The notes beneath the pieces were generated by a model. It was not told the DNA's origin. It saw only the letters and a list, made by a program, of their open reading frames with translations, and did no database searches. The translations under genes and the position numbers were made by a program. A stretch of DNA of 64,000 bases, taken from Paenisporosarcina sp050269735 (GTDB lineage Bacteria > Bacillota > Bacilli > Bacillales_A > Planococcaceae). Where the stretch lies: positions 1-64,000 of the forward strand of contig NZ_JBNNIX010000005.1 in assembly GCF_050269735.1 (NCBI RefSeq), in the 5' to 3' direction. Positions 33,488-42,539 of the stretch are shown here, one piece after another (the first letter of the stretch is position 1; each line of letters opens with the position of its first letter).

Positions 33488-34885
33488 TTAAATATTGTTC
33501 GCTTTTTTAACACGATTGTAGAACAGAATTCCACTGGCCAATAATAGGACACCAAATGTAAATGTCTTAAGATCGGCTGTACCAGCATAAATAACCCAAA
33601 CGGAGTAAAGGGTAGCAAGAACACCGATAATCGCATCCGTAATTCTACTTCTTCCATTCGTATACGTTTCACCAGTAAAGACAAGCTTTAACTGGAAAGC
33701 GGAAGAGATGAAGTATGGAACTAAGTAGGACAGTGTAGCAACGATAATGATGAAATCAAAAGCGGCTGCTATCGTATTTGATACCGTAGAGAATATGAAC
33801 ACCTGTGCAAGTAAATTAGTGATTACCAAAGAAAAGACTGGTATCCCTTTCTTATTCACTTTAGCGAATGAAGGAAGGAACAACCCTTGTTTAGCTGCCT
33901 GGTAAGGAATTTCAGCACTAAGCATGACCCATCCAATCGTGGAGCCGAATAAACTAATCAAACCGATTGCGGCAAGAATTTTTCCACCGACTGGTCCCAA
34001 CACTGTTGAAATGGCATCAATTAGTGGCTTATCAGATGCGATGAGCGCATCATGGCTTAACATTCCTAACACGAGCGTGCTAATGCCGACATAAATGGTA
34101 AGAGCAATAAGAAGTCCGATCGTTGTTGCACGCTTAACATCGATTGGTTTTTTTGCACGCGATGCGAAAACAATCGCAGATTCAACGCCAACGAATGCCC
34201 AAAGAGTAGCTACTGCTGCACCATTCACTTGTCCCAAAAGACCAATAGAGTTTCCAAGTTCATCATATCTTGGCGCAACAAAAGGAAGGATATTCGCCTT
34301 TTGAAACGCGAATAAACCAATCACAATAAATAAAATGAATCCAATTACTTTTGTAGCTGTGGCAATAAAATTAATCTTTCCGGCATTTTCAAGGCCGTTC
34401 AGGATGATATAATGCACTCCCCATAACAAGAGCGTACAAACCGTAAAGGTCAGGGCATTCCCGACTTTTAAAGTGAAACCACCGATTGTAAACAGTTCAG
34501 CCTGATTGACTAAAACAGGGAAGAACGTTGTTAAGTAACCGGCAAACGTTGTGATAATGGCCACATTACCGGCCACATTACCAATCCAATATCCCCAAGA
34601 AGACATAAATCCAGATAACGTGGAAGCATTACTGCCAGGTTTAAATAATTCTTTGGCGTAAATCTGAGGGCCTCCATTTAAATCAGGTTTTCTCAGCGCT
34701 AGATTACCAAATACTAAAGCAATCATCAGCACGCCAAATCCTGTAACTAACCATGCGGATAATACGCCGGCTGGGCTTGCTACTTCACTCAACGTGCGGG
34801 GCAGCATGAAAATGCCGGATCCCACCATATTTCCAACTACTAATGCAGTTAAAATCCATAAGCCTAATTTTTTGTCCGTATTCAT
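33488..34885 (-). CDS. Amino acid permease, APA/ArcD-like
   Basis: The 465-residue APC-superfamily transporter has about twelve membrane segments and the N-terminal VVGNMVGSGIFMLPRTL motif of the basic amino acid/polyamine antiporter group (ArcD, YvsH). Exchange of arginine for ornithine or lysine uptake is plausible but not shown by sequence. GAAAGGAG precedes the ATG. Arginase is encoded elsewhere in the window, so an arginine link is possible. Confidence 0.82.
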   Translation of the reverse strand: MNTDKKLGLWILTALVVGNMVGSGIFMLPRTLSEVASPAGVLSAWLVTGFGVLMIALVFGNLALRKPDLNGGPQIYAKELFKPGSNASTLSGFMSSWGYWIGNVAGNVAIITTFAGYLTTFFPVLVNQAELFTIGGFTLKVGNALTFTVCTLLLWGVHYIILNGLENAGKINFIATATKVIGFILFIVIGLFAFQKANILPFVAPRYDELGNSIGLLGQVNGAAVATLWAFVGVESAIVFASRAKKPIDVKRATTIGLLIALTIYVGISTLVLGMLSHDALIASDKPLIDAISTVLGPVGGKILAAIGLISLFGSTIGWVMLSAEIPYQAAKQGLFLPSFAKVNKKGIPVFSLVITNLLAQVFIFSTVSNTIAAAFDFIIIVATLSYLVPYFISSAFQLKLVFTGETYTNGRSRITDAIIGVLATLYSVWVIYAGTADLKTFTFGVLLLASGILFYNRVKKANNI

Positions 34886-34982
34886 AAGCGTATGCTCCTT
34901 TCAATTCATTCTATATCTACCCGGAAAATATGATTTCTAAAATAGGATTACATCAAGTTATTAATGTTTTTCACGACCACTT

Positions 34983-35003
34983 CCTCATCATGAGCTGATG
35001 AGG
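34983..35003. other. Small hairpin upstream of the permease gene
   Basis: CCTCATC at 34983-34989 pairs with GATGAGG at 34997-35003. It lies in the probable leader of the permease gene, with no clear T-run. It may be regulatory or incidental. Confidence 0.3.
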
Positions 35004-35119
35004 GCTATATTTATTCACTTGTACTAATATAGATACGTTCATATGATAAGTCAATTGGAATGTTTTACTATAGTAGTGCGCGAAAGTGATTTTTCTCTAA
35101 ATTTTATTGATTGTTCCGA

Positions 35120-35150
35120 TTGACATTGACGTAACGTGAAGGTGTACGAT
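35120..35150 (+). promoter_or_regulatory. MerR-type promoter with 19-bp spacer and dyad
   Basis: TTGACA at 35120-35125 and TACGAT at 35145-35150 are 19 bases apart, as required for MerR activation by DNA distortion. The spacer holds TTGACGTAACGTGAAGG, a near-dyad typical of multidrug MerR regulators. It indicates autoregulation of the adjacent gene. Confidence 0.85.
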
Positions 35151-35172
35151 GAAATCAAGAGGAGGTGACGAG

Positions 35173-35937
35173 GTGGAATACACAGTTCAAAAATTAGGGA
35201 AATTATCTGGCATCAGTTCACGCACTTTGCGCTATTATGACGAGATGGATCTTCTCAAGCCGGCGAGAATCAATTCATCAGGATATCGAATATATGGCCA
35301 AGCGGAAGTCAATAAGTTACAGCAAATCTTGTTTTATAAAGAACTGGGTTTAAGTCTCGAACACATCAAACAAATCGTGAACAACCCTTCATTCGATGGT
35401 GTGAAAGCCTTGAATCAACACCGTTCACAACTCCTCGATAAACGACAACAACTGGATTTACTAATTGCCAACGTGGAAAAAACGATATCTTCAGCAGAGG
35501 GGGGATGTACAATGACGAACGATGAGAAATTCGAAGGCTTCAAACAAAAGATGGTAGATGATAATGAACAACAATATGGCAAAGAAATTCGTGCGAAATA
35601 TGGAGATGACACGGTCAACCAATCAAATAGCAAAGTAAAAAACATGACCCAAGCACAGTACGATGAAGTCACAAAGCTTGCCAATGAAATTGTCACAACT
35701 TTAGCGGAAGCTTTCAAGACGGGGGATCCTGCCAGTGACCTTGCCCAAAAAGCGGCGGATCTTCATAAACAATGGCTTATGTATTATTGGCCAACGTATA
35801 GCAAGGAAGCTCACGCAGGACTCGGGCAGATGTATGTGGATGATGAACGATTTACTGCCTATTATGATAATGAACAACCTGGAACGGCAGCATTTCTTAG
35901 AGATGCCATTCAAATTTACACCGGTATGAAGCCATAA
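35173..35937 (+). CDS. MerR-family multidrug regulator with TipAS domain, Mta-like
   Basis: The 254-residue protein has a MerR DNA-binding head (KLGKLSGISSRTLRYYDEMD, then SGYRIYGQAEVNKLQQILFY), a dimerisation helix (residues 75-115), and a TipAS ligand domain ending GTAAFLRDAIQIYTGMK. B. subtilis Mta has the same layout and activates efflux genes. The GTG at 35173 is the start: an upstream in-frame ATG at 35149 overlaps the -10 box, and GGAGG lies 8 bases before the GTG. The ligand and other targets are unknown. Confidence 0.88.
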   Translation: MEYTVQKLGKLSGISSRTLRYYDEMDLLKPARINSSGYRIYGQAEVNKLQQILFYKELGLSLEHIKQIVNNPSFDGVKALNQHRSQLLDKRQQLDLLIANVEKTISSAEGGCTMTNDEKFEGFKQKMVDDNEQQYGKEIRAKYGDDTVNQSNSKVKNMTQAQYDEVTKLANEIVTTLAEAFKTGDPASDLAQKAADLHKQWLMYYWPTYSKEAHAGLGQMYVDDERFTAYYDNEQPGTAAFLRDAIQIYTGMKP

Positions 35938-35940
35938 CAA

Positions 35941-35980
35941 AAGAGCAGATGGAGTCACTTCGACTTCAATCTGCTCTTTC
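35941..35980. terminator. Terminator after the Mta-like gene
   Basis: AAGAGCAGAT at 35941-35950 pairs with ATCTGCTCTT at 35969-35978. It lies between convergent genes. Confidence 0.8.
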
Positions 35981-35994
35981 AGGTATTGAATACG

Positions 35995-37842
35995 TCAATC
36001 AATTAGTTGGATCTTGTTATCTTTAAACCACACGTGCATTTGAGCGAGGTGGGCAAGAAGTTGTGGTCCAGACATCAATTGACCGAACCAAGGGACTTTA
36101 AAGGCAGTCCCTTTCGAATCAATTAATTCATTTAACCGTTCCCCCTCAAAAAGCTCATGGAGAATCGAATTTTTATCATTTAATAGGTCTTTTAACCAAA
36201 CTTGGACACGGTCCGTGTAATACGGATTATGCGTTTTTGGATATGGACTTTTTTTACGGTAAAGAACTTCGTTCGGTAACATGCCTTCTAACGCTTTGCG
36301 CAAGATCCCTTTTTCTCTATTTCCCGCCATTTTTATTTCCCAAGGAATATTCCAGGCATATTCAACAAGCCGGTGATCGGCAAATGGAACGCGTACTTCC
36401 AAACTAGCTCCCATACTCATCCGGTCTTTACGATCAAGAAGTGTTGTCATGAACCATACCATGTTAAGATAAAACATTTCTCTCCGTTTTGCTTCGATAC
36501 TGGATTCGCCATCGAGTCGGGGAGTTTCAGCAACGCTCTGTTCATAAGCATGACGGGCATAATCTTCAAGTTTTAGCTTCTGGCGCCAATCATCTTTCAA
36601 TAAGGATACCCGCTCATTTGTGGATCGCATCCAAGGAAACCCAGTGCCGTTTAAATCATTGGCATTGTGAAACCATGGGTACCCACCAAAGATTTCGTCC
36701 GCACATTCTCCAGACAGGCCTACTGTGAAATCTTGTTTGATTTCTCTGCAAAACCACAATAGTGAAGAGTCGACATCGGCCATACCCGGTAAATCACGAA
36801 CATGGACAGCTTCAGTCAGATGATCGATTAGTTGATCTTGCGTAATGATGGACGAGTGATGAACGGTTCCGAATGTATTGACGACTTTATCTATCCATGG
36901 GCCATCCGCATTCGGCTGAAATTCATTGGCTTTAAAGAATTTGGCATTGTCTTCGTAGTCAATGGAGTAAGTATGCAAAGGTCCTTTTCCTTCTTGTTTA
37001 TAACGATTGGCTGCAATGGCTGTTATGGCACTGGAATCCACCCCGCCTGATAAAAAGGAGCATAGTGGTACGTCTGATACTAGTTGACGTTCGACGGCAT
37101 CCGTTACAAGGAAACGAACTTTTTCTGCTGTTTCATCAACAGAATCTGTGTGATGTTCACTTTTGACGTTCCAGTAGCGCCAAATACGAAGACCTTGACG
37201 TGAAACGGTTAACGCGTGAGCGGGTCGCAATTCCTTCACTCCGTGGAAGACTCCTGAACCAGGATTTCGGGATGGTCCTACAGCCAGCACTTCTGCTAAT
37301 CCTTCACGGGACAGTTGTGTTTTCATATCCGGGTGGGCAAGAAGAGCTTTAATTTCGGATGCAAAAAGTAAGCTTCCACCATGTTCGGAATAAAACAGCG
37401 GTTTTACACCTAAACGATCGCGTGCGATAAACACTTTTTGTTCCTTCTCATCCCAAATAGCAAAGGCAAATATTCCATTAAAATAGTCCACACACTGCTC
37501 TTTCCATTCAATGTAGGAAGTCAGCAATACTTCGGTATCAGAGTGCCCCGAGAAGGAGTAACCTTTTCTCAACAGTTCCTTTCGAATATCTTCCGTGTTA
37601 TATAATTCACCGTTATAGCAAAGTGTATAGCGGTTATCATGATGTGCTTTCGTCATTGGTTGTTTTCCCCCGATTGGATCAACAACCGTCAATCGTCGAT
37701 GACCAAAAACCGCATGTGTTTCCAACCAGACATTTTCGTCATCAGGTCCCCGTTTGGCCAATGTTTTTGTCATGTTTTCCACTATCGATGCCTGCGTTCG
37801 TAGGTCGCGTCCAAAATGCACCCATCCTGTAATACCACACAT
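35995..37842 (-). CDS. asnO: Asparagine synthase (glutamine-hydrolysing), AsnO-like
   Basis: The 615-residue protein begins with the C2 nucleophile (MCGITGWV) of the class II glutaminase domain (RRLTVVD, CYNGELYN, SDTEVLL). It continues with the synthetase domain carrying the SFLSGGVDSSA pyrophosphate loop. The length matches B. subtilis AsnO (614), which is induced in sporulation. It makes asparagine from aspartate, glutamine and ATP. GAAGGGATG precedes the ATG. A DinB-family gene is divergent, as near asnO in B. subtilis. Confidence 0.9.
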   Translation of the reverse strand: MCGITGWVHFGRDLRTQASIVENMTKTLAKRGPDDENVWLETHAVFGHRRLTVVDPIGGKQPMTKAHHDNRYTLCYNGELYNTEDIRKELLRKGYSFSGHSDTEVLLTSYIEWKEQCVDYFNGIFAFAIWDEKEQKVFIARDRLGVKPLFYSEHGGSLLFASEIKALLAHPDMKTQLSREGLAEVLAVGPSRNPGSGVFHGVKELRPAHALTVSRQGLRIWRYWNVKSEHHTDSVDETAEKVRFLVTDAVERQLVSDVPLCSFLSGGVDSSAITAIAANRYKQEGKGPLHTYSIDYEDNAKFFKANEFQPNADGPWIDKVVNTFGTVHHSSIITQDQLIDHLTEAVHVRDLPGMADVDSSLLWFCREIKQDFTVGLSGECADEIFGGYPWFHNANDLNGTGFPWMRSTNERVSLLKDDWRQKLKLEDYARHAYEQSVAETPRLDGESSIEAKRREMFYLNMVWFMTTLLDRKDRMSMGASLEVRVPFADHRLVEYAWNIPWEIKMAGNREKGILRKALEGMLPNEVLYRKKSPYPKTHNPYYTDRVQVWLKDLLNDKNSILHELFEGERLNELIDSKGTAFKVPWFGQLMSGPQLLAHLAQMHVWFKDNKIQLID

Positions 37843-37987
37843 TAACTCTCATCCCTTCTACATCACTAACTCTTCTATTTCCATCTTTCTAGCCTATGCA
37901 AAAAACGCAATAATGCTCATACGAGGAGATTCTTGACTGCCTGTCGAATTGATTGAAATGAGAACGAAACACGTAAGGAGCATGTTT

Positions 37988-38470
37988 ATGCAAACATTGT
38001 TTCAATACAATTGGATGATTAGAGAAGAATGGTATAAATGGTGTGAGGAAGTCCCTTTGGATGAATTACTGAAAGTTCGCACGGGTGGCGTTGGTGGAAT
38101 TTTGCATACCCTATTCCATATTATTGATGTGGAGTGGAGTTGGATTCGACTTATGCAAGGAAAGCCCGATTTCCAAGAAAATTTTGACGAGTATCAAAGT
38201 CTAGAGCGGGTGAAGGAGTTGGATGTCCTTTTTAAGAAAGAAGTGGGGGAGTTTGTCCTTTCATGGAATCATCAAATGGAAAATAATGAAGTGCGAGAAT
38301 TCAGCCAGGATGGAACAGAGGAAATTTTTACGCGCGGAGAAATCATGCGTCATGTTATTGCACATGAAATTCACCATATCGGGCAGTTATCCGTTTGGTC
38401 TAGGGAAATAGGGAAAAAACCTGTATCTGCAAATTTGATTGGTAAAGGACTCACAAATTTAGAACCTTGA
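37988..38470 (+). CDS. DinB/YfiT-family metal-dependent protein
   Basis: The 160-residue four-helix protein has the conserved metal histidines in HTLFHIIDVEWSW and HVIAHEIHHIGQLS. DinB-like proteins include thiol-S-transferases such as bacillithiol transferases, but many have no known role. Of two adjacent ATGs, the one at 37988 has AAGGAG at 7 bases, while 37982 is only one base away. Confidence 0.82.
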   Translation: MQTLFQYNWMIREEWYKWCEEVPLDELLKVRTGGVGGILHTLFHIIDVEWSWIRLMQGKPDFQENFDEYQSLERVKELDVLFKKEVGEFVLSWNHQMENNEVREFSQDGTEEIFTRGEIMRHVIAHEIHHIGQLSVWSREIGKKPVSANLIGKGLTNLEP

Positions 38471-38518
38471 TTAGTTTCCATACTGCTAAGGGGTAGCGTA
38501 TGGGATATTCAAGGTTCG
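38462..38518. terminator. Long hairpin between convergent genes
   Basis: GAACCTTGA at 38463-38471 pairs with TCAAGGTTC at 38510-38518. Inside, CCATACTGCTA pairs with TAGCGTATGG. It overlaps both stop codons and lacks a clean T-run, so it may slow convergent transcription or protect the 3' ends. Confidence 0.55.
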
Positions 38519-39015
38519 ATGAGGAAATATTCACCTGTTCTTGGCTCAACGGTGTAGTAATGCAATTTGTCATTTTGGATGGCAGATACCAAATAAAGTT
38601 GTTTGTTGCCGACAGTATCAATTATTTTTCTATTCCTCCAGCCAAAATGATCCGAGGTGAATTTCTCAACATTGTCTTTGTTAAGTAGCTCTACTTTTTC
38701 TTTTTGTTCAATTAAAAATTCAGCTTCATGAAAGGTGTATTGAGGTTGTATGATGAAGTAGTAAATCGGTAAACCAATCAAGATTCCATATAAAATAAAA
38801 AGCACGCCATTTTTGCGTTTTTGTTTATGTGGCTCTATTGGGAAAATATATAAGAATAGCGTTTGTAAAATGACGGTGATGAGAAGTGCAATGTGGATCA
38901 TGTAGTCTTCCATGTAAGCATAATCCCTTGCCTTGAATGTATAATAAATCCCTTCTGAAATTGCCAGAAAAAACGCGACGATGGTCAACTTCTCGTTCTT
39001 TAACATCTGTTGCAT
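38509..39015 (-). CDS. Membrane protein of unknown function
   Basis: The protein of about 168 residues has three N-terminal hydrophobic segments (near residues 10-28, 38-58 and 70-92) and a C-terminal external domain with a YxxEPRTGEYFLIEP tail. I do not recognise the family. GAAGGG precedes a TTG-ATG pair; the ATG at 39015 is used, and another ATG at 39006 is possible. Coding support comes from length and the ribosome site. Confidence 0.6.
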   Translation of the reverse strand: MQQMLKNEKLTIVAFFLAISEGIYYTFKARDYAYMEDYMIHIALLITVILQTLFLYIFPIEPHKQKRKNGVLFILYGILIGLPIYYFIIQPQYTFHEAEFLIEQKEKVELLNKDNVEKFTSDHFGWRNRKIIDTVGNKQLYLVSAIQNDKLHYYTVEPRTGEYFLIEP

Positions 39016-39090
39016 CAACCCTTCATAGACCGTATAGTTAAATCATACAACAATATAAAAAATAAACAAATATAAGTTTGGGGTGATAAA

Positions 39091-39495
39091 ATGAAAACTT
39101 TAATAAATATCCGTCCCTATCAATCGAATGACTATCCTTCCATTAAACAATTGAATCAACTGGAGGGGTGGAGTAACCTCGTAGAAAAAGAGGAAGATAC
39201 GAAAAAAGCGTGGGAGCATTCAAATATAGCTTATGTAGCAACAATAGCAGAGGAAATAGTTGCTTATGTAAGAGGGATTACCGACCAGGCAATCACGCTT
39301 TACATTTGTGAACTAATCGTCAGTGAACAGTTACGGGGCCAGGGAGTTGGCCAACAGTTGCTTAAGTTCGTACATAATCAATACCCAACAACCCGAATGG
39401 AAATGTTGGCAAGCACCACTTCACATACTTACTATGAGCAACATGGTTTCAGACCTTTTTGCGGGTTCCGGAAAACATTACCTGAATGGAAGTAA
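39091..39495 (+). CDS. GNAT acetyltransferase
   Basis: The 134-residue protein starts INIRPYQSNDYPSIKQLNQL and has the acetyl-CoA loop SEQLRGQGVGQQLLKFV, then YYEQHGFRPFCGFRKTL. This is a compact GNAT domain with unknown substrate. TTGGGGTG lies upstream of the ATG. Confidence 0.8.
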   Translation: MKTLINIRPYQSNDYPSIKQLNQLEGWSNLVEKEEDTKKAWEHSNIAYVATIAEEIVAYVRGITDQAITLYICELIVSEQLRGQGVGQQLLKFVHNQYPTTRMEMLASTTSHTYYEQHGFRPFCGFRKTLPEWK

Positions 39496-39520
39496 CTAAC
39501 TACGAAGGAAGTTTTGAAAG

Positions 39521-39766
39521 ATGAACAATATTGATAAACGGAATCGTCTAGATGAAGAAGTTTTTAGTTATCGAGTAAGTAAAAATAATTCAGTATTTAT
39601 CAACTTCAAGGGGAAAGAAATCAAAATTGTAAAAGGTAAGGAAGCAGAGAGGTTGCTTTCAAAGATTCAAGAGTCTGAAACAGATAAAGAAATCCAGTTG
39701 GCCCTTGCGAAGATTACAGGAAATTTTAAACGTGGCAATGAAAAAGACAGTAAAAAGAAGGCATAG
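39521..39766 (+). CDS. Small basic protein of unknown function, 81 residues
   Basis: The protein begins MNNIDKRNRLDEEVFSYRVS and contains a short beta-like core (NNSVFINFKGKEIKIVKGKE) and a lysine-rich C-terminus. GGAAG precedes the ATG. It lies 25 bases after the acetyltransferase gene and may be co-transcribed with it. I do not recognise the family. Confidence 0.6.
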   Translation: MNNIDKRNRLDEEVFSYRVSKNNSVFINFKGKEIKIVKGKEAERLLSKIQESETDKEIQLALAKITGNFKRGNEKDSKKKA

Positions 39767-39793
39767 ATACCCGAATTTTAGGGTACCTATGCC
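39760..39793. terminator. Hairpin between convergent genes
   Basis: GGCATAGATACCC at 39760-39772 pairs with GGGTACCTATGCC at 39781-39793 with one mismatch. The stem covers the stop of the 81-residue gene. There is no strong T-run. Confidence 0.6.
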
Positions 39794-39801
39794 AAAATTC
39801 A

Positions 39802-39999
39802 TCACTTATTAATATCACTCGCTGCTTTAATAAAAGACTTATAGGTTACTGGTCCAAAGTGGTCTGGATTTCCTTTGAAGAATTTCTCCAGCATAAATTG
39901 TTGAGCACAGATAATTGAGCACTGCTTCGCTTGCATAATTAAATTCATATATGCAATAAAATAACCCACTGATAAATTTCCGCCCTTGTTTACGACCAC
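39802..39999 (-). CDS. Small protein of the MarR-flavoprotein operon, 65 residues
   Basis: The protein begins MVVNKGGNLSVGYFIAYMNL and contains two cysteines (KQCSIICAQQ). A GTG start at 39999 has GGAGGGG five bases upstream, and it begins 18 bases after the flavoprotein stop, so it is the third gene of that operon. The family is not recognised. Cysteines are also prominent in the other two products of the operon. Confidence 0.65.
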   Translation of the reverse strand: MVVNKGGNLSVGYFIAYMNLIMQAKQCSIICAQQFMLEKFFKGNPDHFGPVTYKSFIKAASDINK

Positions 40000-40017
40000 A
40001 TTAACCCCTCCAAGTTG

Positions 40018-41346
40018 TTAACAACACGAACTTTTTCCACCGATATTGGTACTGCAAACACCCGTTTCAGGTAAATCAAGTTCCACGCGTTTTGCTGCTT
40101 CCTGATCTCCTGTTAAGTGGGCAACAATGGAACGGACCTGTTCATAGCCAGTAGCCATCAAAAATGTAGGTGCACGTCCATAGCTCTTCACGCCTACAAG
40201 ATAAAAGTTCTTTTCTGGTTGGCGAAGTTCGGCTTCTCCGTGAGGGCGGATAGTGCCACAACTGTGAATGTTTGGATCAATGAGTGGCGCCAAGGCAGAT
40301 ACGCTCTCGGTAGCAGCATCAATGTCGAGGCGAACTTCGCGTAGGAAACTGAAATCAGGACGTGATCCAGTATTTGAGATAATTTCATCGATTGTATCAA
40401 TTGAATATTTCTCATTTCTCATAGTGCCATGAATCGTTAATTTGCCATTGTCTTGCACGATTTCGTTTATAAGGAAAGGGGTATGGACGCTAATTTTCCC
40501 ACTGTCCACCAATTGGTGAATACGTGAACCCAATTGACCTCTTGCAGGCAGTGCATCACGGGCTTCTCCACCATACACTTCCTCTACACGATTTTTGCGC
40601 AGAATCCAGACGATTTCTGTTCCTTCTAATTCAGCCAATTCTAAGATCGTATTGATTGCGGAATGACCGCCGCCGACAACGGCAACACGCTTCTGTTCAA
40701 ATTTAGACCGTTCTGTTCCTTTAATATTTGGGATGCCGTACGAGATATGAGCTGAAAGCAATTCTTCTCCTTTAGTCCATACATTATCTGCATTCACAGG
40801 ATTCGGTTGAGCCCATGTACCAGATGCATCTATAACAGCTTTTGCTTCAATTCTTTCCGTATTTCCTTCTTGTTCGATATACAGGATGAATGACTGTTGG
40901 TCTCTGTTGGCATCTTTCATTTTGTCCAATCCTTGCTTACTGATTGCCACTACTTTTGCATTGAGTTTGATAAATGGTTTAATTTGAGGCAGATTAGCTA
41001 ACGGAATCAAATAATCTTCCACAAGATCTTTGCCGAAAGGTAATCGCTTCATGACGGGTGCCTTCCACTCACTATCTTCCAAAAGTTTCAAAGCCACTTT
41101 ATCAATATTGTATTGCCAAGGGGAGAATAAACGGACGTGCCCCCATTTTAAAATATTATGCCCAACTGTAGGGCCGACTTCGATCATCAAAAATGGTTCT
41201 TTTTTAGCTGCCAAATGTGCAGCTGCCGCCAAACCGACTGGACCTGCACCGATGATTACTGTTGGCAAAGCAGACGCCTCTTCTTTTGGTTTAGGAGAAC
41301 TACAGCAATTCGTTAAGATGTTAAAACTCATTTTTTCGTTTGTCAT
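40018..41346 (-). CDS. FAD/NAD(P)-binding flavoprotein, monooxygenase-like
   Basis: The 442-residue protein has an FAD Rossmann motif (VIIGAGPVGLAAAAHLA, residues 30-46) and a second dinucleotide motif (VAVVGGGHSAINTILELA), the two-domain layout of flavin monooxygenases and ArsO-like proteins of arsenic gene clusters. Cysteine pairs lie at both ends (TNCCSSPK near residue 14 and GGKSSCC at the terminus), suggesting metalloid or thiol chemistry. It follows the MarR gene by 70 bases and precedes the 65-residue gene. The substrate is not known. Confidence 0.75.
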   Translation of the reverse strand: MTNEKMSFNILTNCCSSPKPKEEASALPTVIIGAGPVGLAAAAHLAAKKEPFLMIEVGPTVGHNILKWGHVRLFSPWQYNIDKVALKLLEDSEWKAPVMKRLPFGKDLVEDYLIPLANLPQIKPFIKLNAKVVAISKQGLDKMKDANRDQQSFILYIEQEGNTERIEAKAVIDASGTWAQPNPVNADNVWTKGEELLSAHISYGIPNIKGTERSKFEQKRVAVVGGGHSAINTILELAELEGTEIVWILRKNRVEEVYGGEARDALPARGQLGSRIHQLVDSGKISVHTPFLINEIVQDNGKLTIHGTMRNEKYSIDTIDEIISNTGSRPDFSFLREVRLDIDAATESVSALAPLIDPNIHSCGTIRPHGEAELRQPEKNFYLVGVKSYGRAPTFLMATGYEQVRSIVAHLTGDQEAAKRVELDLPETGVCSTNIGGKSSCC

Positions 41347-41416
41347 ATTGCTTCCTCTTTTCTTTTATTTGTAATTTGCAAGTATATGGTGAAAGGAAGA
41401 GCAAGAGTGCTCTCTC

Positions 41417-41863
41417 TTATATAATAGGTGTACAACACACGCTTGATTTTGCCATGGCATTGTTCAATACTTTAATCGATCTCAAAACTGTTTCTTGTTC
41501 AAATTCATTCATATGTGAGAAAATTTCATCTAAGTAATTATTCATTGACGTTTCAATTGCCGTAGCCATGAATTTGCCTTGAGTCGTTAAGGATAAAATG
41601 TAATATCTTTTATCATCAAGGGAAGGGGATTTTGTGACCAGTCCCATTTTTATCAAGGTTTGAATTTGTCTACTAAATGTCGTTACATCAATTGCAAGTA
41701 ATTCTGCGATTTGTTGCATGGTTGGTTCATGTTGTTTATCAATTTCGTATAAAATATGACTATGCACAGCTGAAATATCAATTCCACCAATTGCGCAACA
41801 ATTTTTATTCAAAAGGCCGAAGCGACGGGTTAATACTTGAAATAACTCACGTTTGTTTTCCAT
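41417..41863 (-). CDS. MarR-family regulator with cysteine pairs
   Basis: The 148-residue protein has a winged helix (IAELLAIDVTTFSRQIQTLI and the wing DDKRYYILSLTTQGK). Two CC pairs, NKNCCAIGG (near residue 22) and SSVCCTPII (C-terminus), are unusual for MarR and suggest sensing of thiol-reactive compounds or metalloids. AAAGAGGTGG precedes the ATG. It is first in an operon with the flavoprotein and divergent from the acetyltransferase gene, so it probably controls both. Confidence 0.8.
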   Translation of the reverse strand: MENKRELFQVLTRRFGLLNKNCCAIGGIDISAVHSHILYEIDKQHEPTMQQIAELLAIDVTTFSRQIQTLIKMGLVTKSPSLDDKRYYILSLTTQGKFMATAIETSMNNYLDEIFSHMNEFEQETVLRSIKVLNNAMAKSSVCCTPII

Positions 41864-41957
41864 GATTCCACCTCTTTAATATAGTTATATGCTAATTGTT
41901 TGCAAAATGCAACTAAAAACTAAAATAAAAAATAAAACGAATAAAGAAGGTATGAAA

Positions 41958-42455
41958 ATGTCCATAACAATTCGTCACATGCGTGCTACTGACTGGCAAG
42001 AAGTAAAAGAGATTTACGAAGAAGGCATTAAATCGAAAAATGCCACATTTGAAACTCTGGCACCGTCCTATGAAAAATGGATGGAAACATCCCATCCAGA
42101 CTGTCATTTGGTCGTAGAAGAACACAATCGAGTATTGGCTTGGGCGAAAGTGCTGTACACTTCAGCGCGTCCTGTATATGCCGGAGTGGGTGAAGTCAGC
42201 ATATATGTACATCCAGATGCGAAAGGAAAAGGTGTCGGAAAACGTTTATTGCAGGAACTGATCAACGTTTCTGAGAAAAATGGTTACTGGACATTAAAAG
42301 CAGTCATTTTTCCAGAAAATGAAGCCAGCATCAAACTCCATAAATCCTGCGGTTTTCGAGAAGTGGGGGTTCACGAGCGATTAGGAAAGATGGATGGTGT
42401 ATGGCGTGATAATACGCTTTTGGAAAAACGCAGTACACTTGTAGGTGTAGAGTAA
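41958..42455 (+). CDS. Phosphinothricin-acetyltransferase-like GNAT protein
   Basis: The 165-residue protein has the pattern TIRHMRATDWQEVKEIYEEG, EVSIYVHPDAKGKGVGKRLL and HKSCGFREVGVHERLGKMDG of the PAT/YwnH/ArsN1 subfamily, which acetylates phosphinothricin, methionine sulfoximine or arsinothricin. It is divergent from the cysteine-rich MarR operon, which would fit arsinothricin-type resistance, but this is inference. The ATG at 41958 has AAGAAGG 7 bases away; an ATG six bases earlier is too close. Confidence 0.82.
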   Translation: MSITIRHMRATDWQEVKEIYEEGIKSKNATFETLAPSYEKWMETSHPDCHLVVEEHNRVLAWAKVLYTSARPVYAGVGEVSIYVHPDAKGKGVGKRLLQELINVSEKNGYWTLKAVIFPENEASIKLHKSCGFREVGVHERLGKMDGVWRDNTLLEKRSTLVGVE

Positions 42456-42487
42456 TTCATTACAAGCCCAAATAATAATAATCTAAA

Positions 42488-42525
42488 AAACGTGACTCCT
42501 TAACTGCTCAGAAGTCACGTTTACC
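42488..42525. terminator. Terminator between convergent genes
   Basis: AAACGTGACT at 42488-42497 pairs with AGTCACGTTT near 42513-42522. The A-run upstream provides T residues for the minus strand. Confidence 0.8.
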
Positions 42526-42539
42526 TTTACAATTTTCAT

